This document shows, one piece after another, positions 24,799 through 33,220 of a stretch of 64,000 nt of DNA. The notes beneath the pieces were generated by a model, which did not search any database, had not been told where the DNA came from, and saw only the letters and a program-made list of their open reading frames with translations. Source of the stretch: 13-2-20CM-68-14 sp051955535 (lineage in GTDB: Bacteria > Actinomycetota > Thermoleophilia > Gaiellales > Gaiellaceae). Position numbers and translations under genes: made by a program. Each line of letters begins with the position of its first letter. The first letter of the stretch is position 1. Where the stretch lies: the NCBI GenBank assembly GCA_051955535.1, contig JBQCGP010000076.1, positions 1 to 64,000 of the forward strand, written 5' to 3'.

Positions 24799-26107
24799 GG
24801 ACAGTTTCCCCCTTCCGGACGAGCGTGCGGAGCCGCTCGAAGACGGTGTCGACGTGGCGGGTGTAGGCGTTGAGATCGAACACCGCGTCAAGGTCGACGC
24901 GGCCGGCGAGCTGACGGTCGGCGCGAACGAGCTCAGTGAAGTCTTGCTCCTCGTCCCAGGCTCGGAGTGCGTGCCGCTGCACCAGCCGGTACGCCTCGTC
25001 GCGTGACAGGCCGGAGTCGACGAGCGCGAGCAGCAAACGCTGGCTGAAGAAGAGGCCGTGGCTCGACTCGAGGTTTCTGCGCATTCGCTCGGCGCGCACT
25101 ACGAGGCCTTCAACGAGCCACGCGAAGCGGTCGAGCATGTAGTCGAGCGCGAGGAATGCGTCTGGGACGACCACTCGTTCGGCCGACGAGTGCGAGATGT
25201 CGCGCTCATGCCAGAGCGCGACGTTCTCGAGCCCGACCGTTGCGGCCGCTCGGACGACCCGTGCGAGGCCGCAGATCCGCTCGGCAACGACGGGGTTCTG
25301 TTTGTGCGGCATTGCGGAGGAACCCTTCTGTCCGCGGCCGAAGGGCTCTTGGACCTCGGCTACCTCAGTGCGAGCGAGGTGGCGGACCTCGAGAGCGAAC
25401 TTCTCGAGCGATGCCGCTATGAGCGCGAGCGCAGAGAGCAGTTCGGCGTGCCGATCACGTTGGAGAATCTGCGTCGAGGAGGGTGCGGGCTCGAGGCCGA
25501 GCCGCTCGCAGGCGATCCGTTCGACGTCGGGGTCGGTTGCGGAGTAGGTGCCGACGGCACCCGAGAGCTTCCCCACGCGCATTCCCTCGAGCGCCCGCTC
25601 GAGCCGGGCGCGGTCACGTTCCAGTTCGAACGCCCAGCCGGCCAGCTTGAGTCCGAACGTAGTCGGCTCCGCGTGGATGCCGTGCGTACGGCCGATCTGC
25701 AGCGTCTGGCGGTGCTCCTCGGCTCTCGCGACGACGGCGCTGAATGCCCGCTCGAGCCCGGTCGCCACTAGCTCGCCGGCGTCGCGGATCTGCAGCGCGA
25801 GCGCCGTGTCCACGACGTCCGAAGAGGTCAGCCCATAGTGGAACCAGCGGCCGTTATCGCCGAGCTCGCCCCCGACCGCATCGACGAACGCCGCCACATC
25901 GTGGTGGATCCGGGCTTCGATTTCCGCTACCCGCTTGGGTGACGGGGGCTTCGCGGAGGCCGCGATTTCGGCGACCGCGTCGGCAGGCACGGCTCCGATT
26001 TCTGCCCAGGCCTCGAGCGCCGCGAGCTCGACATCCAGCCACCGGGCAAGCTTGCCCTCGTCCGACCAAATCCTGGCCATGGCCGGGCGGGAGTAGCGGC
26101 TGATCAC
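24791..26107 (-). CDS. purB: Adenylosuccinate lyase
   Basis: A 438-residue member of the fumarase/aspartase superfamily that acts twice in purine synthesis, on SAICAR and on adenylosuccinate. Start: GTG 26107 gives ISRYSRPAMARIWSDEGKLARWLDVE, the standard PurB N-terminus. Signature segments are HYGLTSSDVVDTA, GRTHGIHAEPTTFG with the catalytic His, and the mobile loop GQKGSSAMPHKQNP holding the catalytic Ser. A 193-nt gap separates it from purE upstream and may contain its own promoter; I saw no clear operator there. Confidence 0.96.
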   Translation of the reverse strand: MISRYSRPAMARIWSDEGKLARWLDVELAALEAWAEIGAVPADAVAEIAASAKPPSPKRVAEIEARIHHDVAAFVDAVGGELGDNGRWFHYGLTSSDVVDTALALQIRDAGELVATGLERAFSAVVARAEEHRQTLQIGRTHGIHAEPTTFGLKLAGWAFELERDRARLERALEGMRVGKLSGAVGTYSATDPDVERIACERLGLEPAPSSTQILQRDRHAELLSALALIAASLEKFALEVRHLARTEVAEVQEPFGRGQKGSSAMPHKQNPVVAERICGLARVVRAAATVGLENVALWHERDISHSSAERVVVPDAFLALDYMLDRFAWLVEGLVVRAERMRRNLESSHGLFFSQRLLLALVDSGLSRDEAYRLVQRHALRAWDEEQDFTELVRADRQLAGRVDLDAVFDLNAYTRHVDTVFERLRTLVRKGETVHA

Positions 26108-26300
26108 CGAGTGCAGTCTAGAGGCCGGGCAGGCGGTCGCATCGCGCTCCAAACGCCCAAAAGACACGGATTCGTCACGATCGCGTCACCCCCGCGTGCG
26201 CACTTGCGTGCAACCGTTGTCCTTGTCCCCATGGGAGGGCGGGGGTTAGGGATGGGACCGCGCCGTGGGTCGAGAGGGGCGCGCCTCAGGAGCTTGGACC

Positions 26301-26714
26301 CTACGAGCCGAGGATCCGCGCGGCGAGCACGGCCGCATTCTTGGCGCTGTCGATCCCCACGGTCGCCACCGGCACGCCGGGCGGCATCTGCACGATCGAG
26401 AGCAGAGCGTCGAGCCCGTCGAGCACGGTCTTGGAAGAGCGCAGCGGCACCCCGATCACCGGCAGATCCGTGTGCGCCGCAACCACACCGGGCAACGCGG
26501 CCGCCAGGCCGGCCCCGCAAATCAGTACGCGCAATCCGCGCTCCCTCGCCGAGCGGGCGTACTCCGCAACCGCGTCCGGCGTCCGGTGCGCGGATCGAAC
26601 TTCGAATTCGTGTGCGATCCCGCGCTGCTCGAGCTCGTCGGCGGCGTCCTTCATCCGTTCCCGGTCCGACTCGGAGCCGACGAGGATGCCGACCAGGGGC
26701 GTCTCAGGCGACAC
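26301..26714 (-). CDS. purE: AIR carboxylase / N5-CAIR mutase
   Basis: A 137-residue PurE of compact length. VGILVGSESDRERM holds the phosphate-binding GSxSD loop and SAHRTPD the catalytic His43. The usual GGAAHLPG loop reads GLAAALPG (69-76), so the His there is Ala. The rest (DLPVIGVPLRSSKTVLDGLDALLSIVQMPPGVPVATVGID) is typical of bacterial PurE. No purK is seen in this otherwise near-complete pur set, so it may use CO2 and AIR directly; that is inference. GTG start 26714, overlapping the purD end by 11 nt. Confidence 0.93.
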   Translation of the reverse strand: MSPETPLVGILVGSESDRERMKDAADELEQRGIAHEFEVRSAHRTPDAVAEYARSARERGLRVLICGAGLAAALPGVVAAHTDLPVIGVPLRSSKTVLDGLDALLSIVQMPPGVPVATVGIDSAKNAAVLAARILGS

Positions 26715-27924
26715 GCGACTCCGCGCGCTCCGCGATGTCGGTGCGGTACTTCATGCCGGGGAACGAAATCTGCTCGACGGCGGCATAGGCCCCGGCTCTG
26801 GCCTCGCCGAGATCATCACCGACGCCGGTGATATTGAGAATCCGGCCGCCGTTCGTGACGAGCCGATCGGCCCGCCTCGCGGTTCCGGCGTGGAAGACGA
26901 GTGCGCCGCCGGCCTCGGCACCGGCGACGCCGTCGATCGGAGCGCCGACATCGCCTGCGCTTGGATAGTCCGCAGCGGCCAGCACGACCGTCACGGCGGC
27001 CTCGCTCCCAGCCCTGACGTCGCTGCCGCCCAGGCCCCCGGTCGCCGCCTCGTGCAAGAGGGCAAGCAGGTCACCGTCGAGGCGGGGGACGATTGCCTGG
27101 GTCTCGGGATCTCCAAACCGGCAATTGAACTCGAGCACTCGCGGCCCTGCGTCGGTCATCATCAACCCGGCGTAGAGAAGCCCGACGAACGGCGTTCCAC
27201 GCCGCGCAAGCTCCGTTAGCACCGGCCGGTGAACCAGCTCGAGCAGTTCCTCGACCTCGGCAGCGTCGACGATCGGGACCGGGGAGTATGCGCCCATACC
27301 CCCGGTGTTCGGCCCGGTGTCACCGTCGCCCACCCGCTTGAAGTCCTGGGCAGGAGCAAGAGGGAGCGCCTGCTGCCCGTCACAGACGGCGAAGAGCGAG
27401 AGCTCCTCGCCTTCGAGGAGCTCCTCGATGACGAGCGAATCGCCGCGGCTGCCGGCTTCGCGTAGTCCCGCGTCGAGCTCTGCCTGCGTCCTGCAGACGA
27501 AGACACCCTTTCCTGCGGCAAGGCCGTCGACCTTGACGACGCACGGAACGCGCGCGACCGGCAGCGACGCCGCCGTGGGCACGCCGGCGGCAGCCATGAC
27601 CTCCTTGGCGAAGCTCTTCGATCCCTCGATACGCGCCGCAGCAGCGCTCGGCCCGAAGACGGAGACGCCCGCGTGCCGGAGCTGGTCGGCAAGGCCCGCG
27701 ACGAGGGGCGCTTCCGGCCCCACGACCACCAGGTCGATCTCGTGCTCGCCGCAGAATGCGAGGAGGCCCTCGCCGTCCTCGGCGCGCACCGGGTGACAGT
27801 GCCCGATCGTTGCAATACCCGGGTTGCCGGGCGCGGCATGCAGCTCGTCGCAGTGATCGCTCTGCGTCAATTTCCAGGCGAGCGCATGCTCGCGCCCGCC
27901 CGACCCCACCACGAGAACCTTCAC
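26704..27924 (-). CDS. purD: Phosphoribosylamine-glycine ligase (GAR synthetase)
   Basis: A 406-residue ATP-grasp enzyme for the second purine step. It begins KVLVVGSGGREHALAWKLTQS. It has VVGPEAPLVAGLADQLR, the ATP-grasp segments FAKEVMAAAGVPTA and VKVDGLAAGKGVFVC, EELLEGEELSLFAVCDG, the substrate loop GDGDTGPNTGGMGAYSP and EFNCRFGDPETQ with the metal ligands. First gene of the purD-E-B-C-S-Q block. Its start is 44 nt from the divergent 27969 gene, so the block promoter must lie in or around that short gap. Confidence 0.97.
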   Translation of the reverse strand: MKVLVVGSGGREHALAWKLTQSDHCDELHAAPGNPGIATIGHCHPVRAEDGEGLLAFCGEHEIDLVVVGPEAPLVAGLADQLRHAGVSVFGPSAAAARIEGSKSFAKEVMAAAGVPTAASLPVARVPCVVKVDGLAAGKGVFVCRTQAELDAGLREAGSRGDSLVIEELLEGEELSLFAVCDGQQALPLAPAQDFKRVGDGDTGPNTGGMGAYSPVPIVDAAEVEELLELVHRPVLTELARRGTPFVGLLYAGLMMTDAGPRVLEFNCRFGDPETQAIVPRLDGDLLALLHEAATGGLGGSDVRAGSEAAVTVVLAAADYPSAGDVGAPIDGVAGAEAGGALVFHAGTARRADRLVTNGGRILNITGVGDDLGEARAGAYAAVEQISFPGMKYRTDIAERAESRVA

Positions 27925-27968
27925 GGGGCCAGTGTTTCAAAGGGGTCGGAGGAGCGCATCCTCTCCTC

Positions 27969-28292
27969 ATGGTCGAACCCGGCCTCGATCGACACGAGTG
28001 GGAGACGGAGTGGGTGGCGCTCGAGCCGCTGGTCGTCGACTCGCCGGCGGAGGCGCTGCCCGAGCTCGACCGACTGGTCGAGCGGATGCTCGTCGAGCGC
28101 GGTTACCCGACGACCGAGGAGCAGGCGCAGGACGCCGCCGATCCGGCGGTGGTCGCCGAGTTCCTGGAAGCCCGGCGCATTGCAAACCTCGTAGCCGGGG
28201 GCGAGAACGTCGATCCCGGTGACATCGGCGCAGCGATCACTGCTTACCGCAACCTCTACGAGCTCCTGCTGGAGGAGTACAGGGCCCCGTAA
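27969..28292 (+). CDS. Hypothetical acidic protein, 107 residues
   Basis: Starts at ATG 27969; the frame upstream only runs antisense to purD. The product is strongly acidic and mostly helical (DSPAEALPELDRLVERMLVERG, EAQAQDAADPAVVAEFLEARRIANLVAGG). No family recognised. The ending DPGDIGAAITAYRNLYELLLEEYRAP suggests a three-helix bundle. It sits divergently from purD. A GC-rich palindrome follows its stop. Confidence 0.6.
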   Translation: MVEPGLDRHEWETEWVALEPLVVDSPAEALPELDRLVERMLVERGYPTTEEQAQDAADPAVVAEFLEARRIANLVAGGENVDPGDIGAAITAYRNLYELLLEEYRAP

Positions 28293-28328
28293 GCGACGCC
28301 CGAACCCGCCGTGGCCCACCCCCCGTCA

Positions 28329-28347
28329 CCCCACCCCTGGGGTGGGG
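28329..28347. terminator. GC-rich palindrome after the 27969-28292 gene
   Basis: Two arms of the pattern CCCCACCCC and GGGGTGGGG meet at a single T, 37 nt after the stop codon. The tight loop means the inner pairs must open, leaving about 7 bp. There is no T-run, so it is either a weak terminator or another small extragenic palindrome. The remainder of 28293-28528 shows no riboswitch-like or coding signal that I could recognise. Confidence 0.4.
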
Positions 28348-28528
28348 ATTGGACCACCCGCCACCCGCGGTGAGCGTAACGCCGGAAGGCGCGCGACCGT
28401 GTGACGGCGGTGTGCCGAAACCGTGCCTCCTTCCCCACAGCTGCCTGGACTAGACACGCCGAGCTCGCTCGGCCGGTCCACCGCCTCGCAAACGGCGCCA
28501 GAACGTCGCCGCTCCTAGACTGACCCGC

Positions 28529-29308
28529 GTGAAGGCACCGCCTCACAGCTCTGCCTCAGTCGAGGTGGTTCGCCTCCCGGAGCAGGCGCGTTCGCGCGAC
28601 GCCGTCGCGGTCGAGGAGCCGCTCGAGATCCGGGTCAACGGGGCGCCGGTCGCCGTCACGATGCGGACCCCCGGGCACGATGAGGAGCTCGCACTCGGCT
28701 TCCTGCTCTCCGAGGGGATCGCGCCGCGAACAGCGGCCTTGCCCGATGATCTCGCGGCGAACACGGTCGAGGTCGAGGCCGAGAGCTTCGATCCGCAGCG
28801 GCTCGAACGTCACTTCTACACCTCGTCGTCTTGCGGCGTCTGCGGCAAGGGCGCGCTCGAAGCGGTTGCGGTCGAGGCTCCGCGTGTCGAGGCGAACCTC
28901 GAAGTTGCCGCACCGCTGCTCGCGGAACTGCCGCAAACGCTTCGGGCGCAACAGCCCGCGTTCGCGGAGACGGGCGGGCTCCACGCCACGGGTCTCTTCG
29001 ACCGCATGGGCGAGCTTGTCTGCGTGCGCGAGGACGTGGGCCGCCACAACGCGATGGACAAGGTCATCGGGTGGGCGTTCGGCGAGCATCTCCTGCCTCT
29101 CGCCGACCGAATTCTGTGCGTGAGCGGACGTCTCTCGTTCGAGCTCGTCCAGAAGGCTGCCGTCGCCGGCTGCCCGATCCTGGTCGCGGTCGGCGCACCC
29201 TCGAGCCTCGCCGTCGACCTCGCCCGCGACCGCGGCGTCACTCTCTGCGGTTTCGTGCGCGACGGGCGCGTCAATGTCTACAGCGGAGAATGGCGCGTCG
29301 TGAGCTGA
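28529..29308 (+). CDS. fdhD: Formate dehydrogenase sulfurtransferase
   Basis: A 259-residue FdhD, which passes sulfur from a cysteine desulfurase to the bis-MGD cofactor of formate dehydrogenase. The catalytic pair is C102-GVC105 in SSSCGVCGKGALEAV. Other segments are VTMRTPGHDEELALGFLLSEGI, TGGLHATGLFD, VREDVGRHNAMDKVIGWA and GRLSFELVQKAA. GTG start. It overlaps mobA by 19 nt, a logical pairing for Mo/W-bis-MGD enzyme maturation. No formate dehydrogenase structural gene is in the window. Confidence 0.95.
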   Translation: MKAPPHSSASVEVVRLPEQARSRDAVAVEEPLEIRVNGAPVAVTMRTPGHDEELALGFLLSEGIAPRTAALPDDLAANTVEVEAESFDPQRLERHFYTSSSCGVCGKGALEAVAVEAPRVEANLEVAAPLLAELPQTLRAQQPAFAETGGLHATGLFDRMGELVCVREDVGRHNAMDKVIGWAFGEHLLPLADRILCVSGRLSFELVQKAAVAGCPILVAVGAPSSLAVDLARDRGVTLCGFVRDGRVNVYSGEWRVVS

Positions 29309-29868
29309 CCGGAGTCCTTCTCGTCGGCGGCGCGAGCCGGCGGTTCGGGTCGGCGAAGGCGCTGGCCCGCTTCAACGGAACGACGCTCTCCGAGCACGCC
29401 TGGGGTGTCCTCGGCGAAGCGTGTCGGGAACGGGTGGCCTTCGGGAAGGCGCACGACGAGCTGGCGATCCCGTTCCCCGTCCACGACGACGGGATTCCGG
29501 TGCGCGCTCCGCTGGCCGGAATCGTCGCCGCTCTGCGGGCGGCCGAGACCGACGTCTGCGTGTTCCTCCCGGTCGATGTGCCCCACGCGACCCCCGAGCT
29601 CGTGCGGGCCCTGGGCGAGGCCTGCCGGGACGCGGCCGTTCCGTGCGGGAGCCCGCTGCCCGGGGCCTACTCGCGGAGTGCGCTGCCGGTGCTCGAGCGC
29701 CGCTTGGCCGCTGGCGAGCTTGCGCTGCGCGACGCGTTGCCCGAGCTCGACACGGTCACTCTCGAGGTCGACCGCCGTCTGCTCGTGAACGTGAACACGC
29801 CGGAAGAGCTCGCCGCGTTGTCGGTGCCGGAATCAGCCGGCGAGCGCGGCGGGACGATGCTCGCCTAG
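29290..29868 (+). CDS. mobA: Molybdenum cofactor guanylyltransferase (MobA-like)
   Basis: A 192-residue nucleotidyltransferase, the length of MobA. It opens with LTGVLLVGGASRRFGSAKALARFNG, the nucleotide-binding GG(x)SRR(F/M)G loop with its Lys. DVCVFLPVDVPHATPELV holds the metal-binding Asp, and LLVNVNTPEEL is the MobA-type ending. The start is ATG 29290, inside the end of fdhD. Together they would make and sulfurate bis-MGD. Its 3' end overlaps convergent purA by 36 nt. Confidence 0.88.
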   Translation: MARRELTGVLLVGGASRRFGSAKALARFNGTTLSEHAWGVLGEACRERVAFGKAHDELAIPFPVHDDGIPVRAPLAGIVAALRAAETDVCVFLPVDVPHATPELVRALGEACRDAAVPCGSPLPGAYSRSALPVLERRLAAGELALRDALPELDTVTLEVDRRLLVNVNTPEELAALSVPESAGERGGTMLA

Positions 29869-31128
29869 CACTCGCTCGCGCTCCCGGCCTGTGCCGACGA
29901 GGGTGACGCCGACGCCGATGCCCTCCTCGACGAAGTCGACGTAGCGCGCGGCCGCCTCGGGCAGCTCGTCGCGGCGCGTCACCTCGTCGAGCGATTGGCC
30001 CCAGCCGGGAAGGGTCTCGTAGACGGGCTCGCAGTTGTGGAAGTCGGACTGGTAGGCGGGAAACTCCGCGGTCTCGGTCCCGTCGCGGAGGCGGTAGCGG
30101 ACGCACACGGGCAGCCCGTCGAACGCCGACAGGACGTCGAGCTTCGTGAGCGCCAGCGACGTGAACCCGTTCAAGCGCACCGCGTAGCGGAGGGCGACGA
30201 GATCGAGCCAGCCGCACCGGCGCTCGCGTCCCGTCACGGTCCCGAACTCGCCGCCGAGCTCGCGCAGGCGCTTCTGGCCCGGTCCCTCGAGCTCGGTCGG
30301 GAACGGTCCTTCGCCGACCCGCGTCACGTACGCCTTCGCGACGCCGATCACTTCGTCGATCCGGGTCGGCCCGATTCCGATCCCCGCGGCCGCGCCTCCG
30401 GCCACGGTGCTAGACGAAGTGACGAAGGGATACGTCCCGTGATCAAGGTCGAGCAGCGTCGCGTGCGCGCCCTCGAGCAGGACGGTCTTGCCCTCGCGGA
30501 GCGCGCCGTCCACGAGCAGCGACGTGTCCGCGATGAACGGCCGTAGGCGCTGCGCCAGCCCTTCGTACCGTGTCGCCAGCTCCTCGAGCTCGAGAGGCTC
30601 GGCGCCGTAGACGCGTTCGAGCCAGACGTTCTTCTCCGCGAGCGCGACCTCGAGCTTCTGGCGCAGGATCTTCGGATCGATCAGGTCCTGGACGCGGATT
30701 CCGAGCCGAAACGCCTTGTCGGCGTAGGTCGGTCCGATCCCCCGCTTGGTCGTCCCGATCTTCAGCTTCCCCAGCCGACGCTCTCCGCCACGGTCGATCG
30801 CGACGTGCCAGGGCATGATCACGTGCGCGTTCGCCGAGAGGTGCAGTCGATCGACGGCGATCCCGCGTGCCGCGAGCTCGTCGAGCTCCTCGACCAGGAC
30901 CTCGGGATCGACGACGCAGCCCGCGCCGATCACGCACTCTTTGCCGCGCAGGATCCCGGATGGGACATGCCGCACCTTGTAGGTCTCGCCGTCGGCCACG
31001 ATCGTGTGACCTGCGTTCGGTCCGCCGTTGTAGCGGCAGACGAGATCAGCATGCTCGGCGAGCAGGTCGACGATCTTGCCCTTGCCCTCGTCTCCCCACT
31101 GAGCTCCGACGACTACGGTGGCGGGCAC
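29833..31128 (-). CDS. purA: Adenylosuccinate synthetase
   Basis: A 431-residue GTP-dependent enzyme joining IMP and aspartate, the first AMP-specific step. Diagnostic segments are VVVGAQWGDEGKGKIVDLLAE with the catalytic Asp, RYNGGPNAGHTIV, LHLSANAHVIMPWH, GTTKRGIGPTYADKA, LLEGAHATLLDLDHGTYPFVTSS and VTGRERRCGWLDLVALRYAV. All catalytic positions look intact. It lies downstream of dnaB and two small genes in the same direction, 49 nt after the last of them. Confidence 0.97.
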   Translation of the reverse strand: MPATVVVGAQWGDEGKGKIVDLLAEHADLVCRYNGGPNAGHTIVADGETYKVRHVPSGILRGKECVIGAGCVVDPEVLVEELDELAARGIAVDRLHLSANAHVIMPWHVAIDRGGERRLGKLKIGTTKRGIGPTYADKAFRLGIRVQDLIDPKILRQKLEVALAEKNVWLERVYGAEPLELEELATRYEGLAQRLRPFIADTSLLVDGALREGKTVLLEGAHATLLDLDHGTYPFVTSSSTVAGGAAAGIGIGPTRIDEVIGVAKAYVTRVGEGPFPTELEGPGQKRLRELGGEFGTVTGRERRCGWLDLVALRYAVRLNGFTSLALTKLDVLSAFDGLPVCVRYRLRDGTETAEFPAYQSDFHNCEPVYETLPGWGQSLDEVTRRDELPEAAARYVDFVEEGIGVGVTLVGTGRERERVLGEHRPAALAG

Positions 31129-31177
31129 GTCGGAGAAGTCTGCCGCACGGGGCGGCGGGCTGCTTGCGGCCGCGTTG

Positions 31178-31393
31178 CTAGCGCAGCGGCGGTGCCACCT
31201 CGACCCGGTCGGGGCGGGCCGAGATCCTGACGTTGGCGTCGAGCTCGGCTGCGACGAAGTCGACGATCTCGGCGATCTCGAACGTGCGCCGGGCCCGCCC
31301 TGGGCTGATGCGGACCGTGTTGCCGGTAAGCGCGCAGGCGATCGCCTCGACGGCGACCGCGCGCTCCTCCTCGGTGATCGCCGCGGTTACCAG
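31178..31393 (-). CDS. Small protein of unknown function, probable CTG start
   Basis: A 71-codon frame encoding TEEERAVAVEAIACALTGNTVRISPGRARRTFEIAEIVDFVAAELDANVRISARPDRVEVAPPLR as separate helix and strand segments, with coding-like composition. No ATG, GTG or TTG begins it unless it starts at 31474, deep inside the upstream gene. A CTG at 31393 overlapping that gene's TAA stop would give a compact product. The family is unknown. It sits between a zinc-ribbon-like gene and purA. Real coding is likely; the start is uncertain. Confidence 0.45.
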   Translation of the reverse strand: MVTAAITEEERAVAVEAIACALTGNTVRISPGRARRTFEIAEIVDFVAAELDANVRISARPDRVEVAPPLR

Positions 31394-31617
31394 AGCGGCG
31401 ACGTCATCTCGACGTGGACGTCCCGCCCCGCCCGGACGGCACGGATCCGGTGGCCGCGCGGGCACTCGGTCCAACCGAGGTCGTGGTCGACCCCGAGCTT
31501 GCCGCGCACGACCGACGGCTGTTCGTCTCCGAAGCCGAGGCCGCGCCTCTCGCAGGCCTGGCAGACGACGGCGAAATCAGTTGCCGAGCCGAGAAGGACG
31601 ATTGTCTGCTCGAACAA
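31387..31617 (-). CDS. Small zinc-ribbon-like protein
   Basis: A 76-residue protein with a TTG start preceded by a good Shine-Dalgarno (GGGAGGTGACC). One CxxC knuckle is VVCQACERRG (residues 19-22). A later CPRGH (around residues 53-57) could complete a zinc site with Cys and His ligands, as in small zinc-ribbon proteins. Basic residues cluster after it (HRIRAVRAGRDVHV). It lies 20 nt behind dnaB and could be expressed with it. The role is unknown; nucleic-acid binding is a guess. Confidence 0.65.
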   Translation of the reverse strand: MFEQTIVLLGSATDFAVVCQACERRGLGFGDEQPSVVRGKLGVDHDLGWTECPRGHRIRAVRAGRDVHVEMTSPLW

Positions 31618-31637
31618 CTTGGGTCACCTCCCGATCG

Positions 31638-33053
31638 TCAGGCCGCCGCTGCCAGGTCTGCGAACTTTGCGTAGCGCTTAAGGAACGAAAGCTTGACCGC
31701 GTCGGTCGGTCCGTTCCGGTGCTTGGCGAGGATCACCTCCGCCAGGCCTTGCTGCTCGGACTCTTCGTTGTAGTACTCGTCGCGGTAGATGAACATGACG
31801 AGGTCGGCGTCCTGCTCGATCGAGCCCGACTCGCGCAGGTCGGACAGGATCGGCCGCTTGTCATGGCGCTGCTCGACGGCGCGCGAGAGCTGGGACATGG
31901 CCAAGATTGGCACATCGAGGTCGCGCGCGAGCACCTTGAGGTTCCGTGAGATCTGCGATACCTCCTGGACGCGGTTCTCGACGGTCGCGCCCGAGGTCAT
32001 CAGCTGGAGGTAGTCGACGACGATCAGGCCGAGATTCGGCTCGCGCGTCTTGAGGCGGCGCGCCTTGGAACGGATCTCCATCATCGTGATCGAGCCGGTG
32101 TCGTCGACGAAGATCGGTGCCTTGGCGAGCTTGTCACAGGCGGCCGTCAGTCGCGGCCAGTCGTCGGGGCCGAGCTTGCCCGTGCGCAGCCGGTTCGACT
32201 CGACCTTTGCCTCGCTGCACATCAGTCGCTGAGTCACCTCGGACTTCGACATCTCCAGGGTGAAGATCGCTACCGGGGTCTCGTGCCTCACCGCGAGGTT
32301 GGCCGCCATACAGAGGCCTAGCGCCGACTTACCCATGGAGGGGCGGGCTGCCGCGATGATCAGGTTGCCGGGCTGGAAGCCCGAAGTCAGCCGATCGAGA
32401 TCACGGAACCCGGAGGGCACACCGGTAATGTCGGCGCCGGCCTCGTAGAGGGCTGTTATTCGCTCGAAGCCCTCCTTCAGGAGCTCGTCAATGTGGCTGA
32501 ACTCGCCCGTGACGCGCGCCTGCGAGAGGTCGAAGACCACCTGTTCGGCCCTGTCGACCAGCTCGCCGGCGTCGCCCGGACGGTCCCAGCCGAGCCGCGA
32601 GATCTCGGCGCCGGCGTTGATCAGCCCGCGTAGCGTCGCCATCTCGCGCACGATCCGTGCGTAGTGGCCGGCGTTGCCGCTCGCCGGAACGAGGGCAGCC
32701 AGCTCATGAATCCGCACCCTGCCGCCGATCTCGTCGAGCTCGCCGCGCTCCTCGAGCTCGTCGACGAGTGTGATCGCGTCGACGGGCTCGCCCTTGGCGT
32801 AGAGCGCGAGGGCCGCCCGGTAAATCCTCGCGTGACTCTCCCGGTAGAAGTCGGAAGCGTCGAGAACCTCGCTGACCGCCCCGATCGCACCCGGGGAGAT
32901 CATCATCGCGCCGAGAACCGATTCTTCGGCGTCGAGATTTTGAGGCGGGACGGGGGCGGTCTGCGAGGGCTGCGGTGCCTGGGCGAGCTGGGCGACCTGC
33001 GGCATAAGGGGGTAGTCAAACTCGGACGTGGCCGAAGTGGAAGGCCTGTGCAT
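31638..33053 (-). CDS. dnaB: Replicative DNA helicase
   Basis: A 471-residue DnaB without an intein, translocating 5' to 3' at the fork. The N-terminal domain (PPQNLDAEESVLGAMMISPGA) is followed by the linker and the RecA-like domain, with Walker A AARPSMGKSALG near residue 215, GLIVVDYLQLM as Walker B, and the arginine finger region near KHRNGPT. I prefer ATG 33053, which has a strong GGAAGGGG Shine-Dalgarno. An in-frame ATG at 33098 has none. A perfect GAAC-N4-GTTC palindrome lies 50 nt upstream of the start, implying SOS control. Confidence 0.97.
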   Translation of the reverse strand: MHRPSTSATSEFDYPLMPQVAQLAQAPQPSQTAPVPPQNLDAEESVLGAMMISPGAIGAVSEVLDASDFYRESHARIYRAALALYAKGEPVDAITLVDELEERGELDEIGGRVRIHELAALVPASGNAGHYARIVREMATLRGLINAGAEISRLGWDRPGDAGELVDRAEQVVFDLSQARVTGEFSHIDELLKEGFERITALYEAGADITGVPSGFRDLDRLTSGFQPGNLIIAAARPSMGKSALGLCMAANLAVRHETPVAIFTLEMSKSEVTQRLMCSEAKVESNRLRTGKLGPDDWPRLTAACDKLAKAPIFVDDTGSITMMEIRSKARRLKTREPNLGLIVVDYLQLMTSGATVENRVQEVSQISRNLKVLARDLDVPILAMSQLSRAVEQRHDKRPILSDLRESGSIEQDADLVMFIYRDEYYNEESEQQGLAEVILAKHRNGPTDAVKLSFLKRYAKFADLAAAA

Positions 33054-33102
33054 AACAGGCCCCTTCCTACTAGACAGGTTCCGGTGATCTGCAGGCATTA
33101 TG

Positions 33103-33114
33103 GAACATATGTTC
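33103..33114. promoter_or_regulatory. Probable LexA (SOS) box upstream of dnaB
   Basis: The 12-bp perfect palindrome GAACATATGTTC fits the Gram-positive and actinobacterial LexA consensus (CGAAC-RNRY-GTTYG in its core), followed by CG on one side. It sits 50 nt upstream of the chosen dnaB start, within the 167-nt gap after the CARDB-like gene, where a promoter would be expected. Binding is inferred; no lexA gene is in the window. Confidence 0.7.
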
Positions 33115-33220
33115 GCAAATCGGCCGGACAGATCTGTGGGTAGATTTCCCGCTGGTTGCGAGAAGTTCGTGCGTAATCCCCAGGCGGTGGAAACGCTGGG
33201 GACAATCGGCGGGGAAGAGG

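Noticed and set aside
28293..28528. Moco riboswitch upstream of fdhD
   Set aside because: I looked for the conserved core of the molybdenum cofactor riboswitch and found none. Only a GC palindrome is present.
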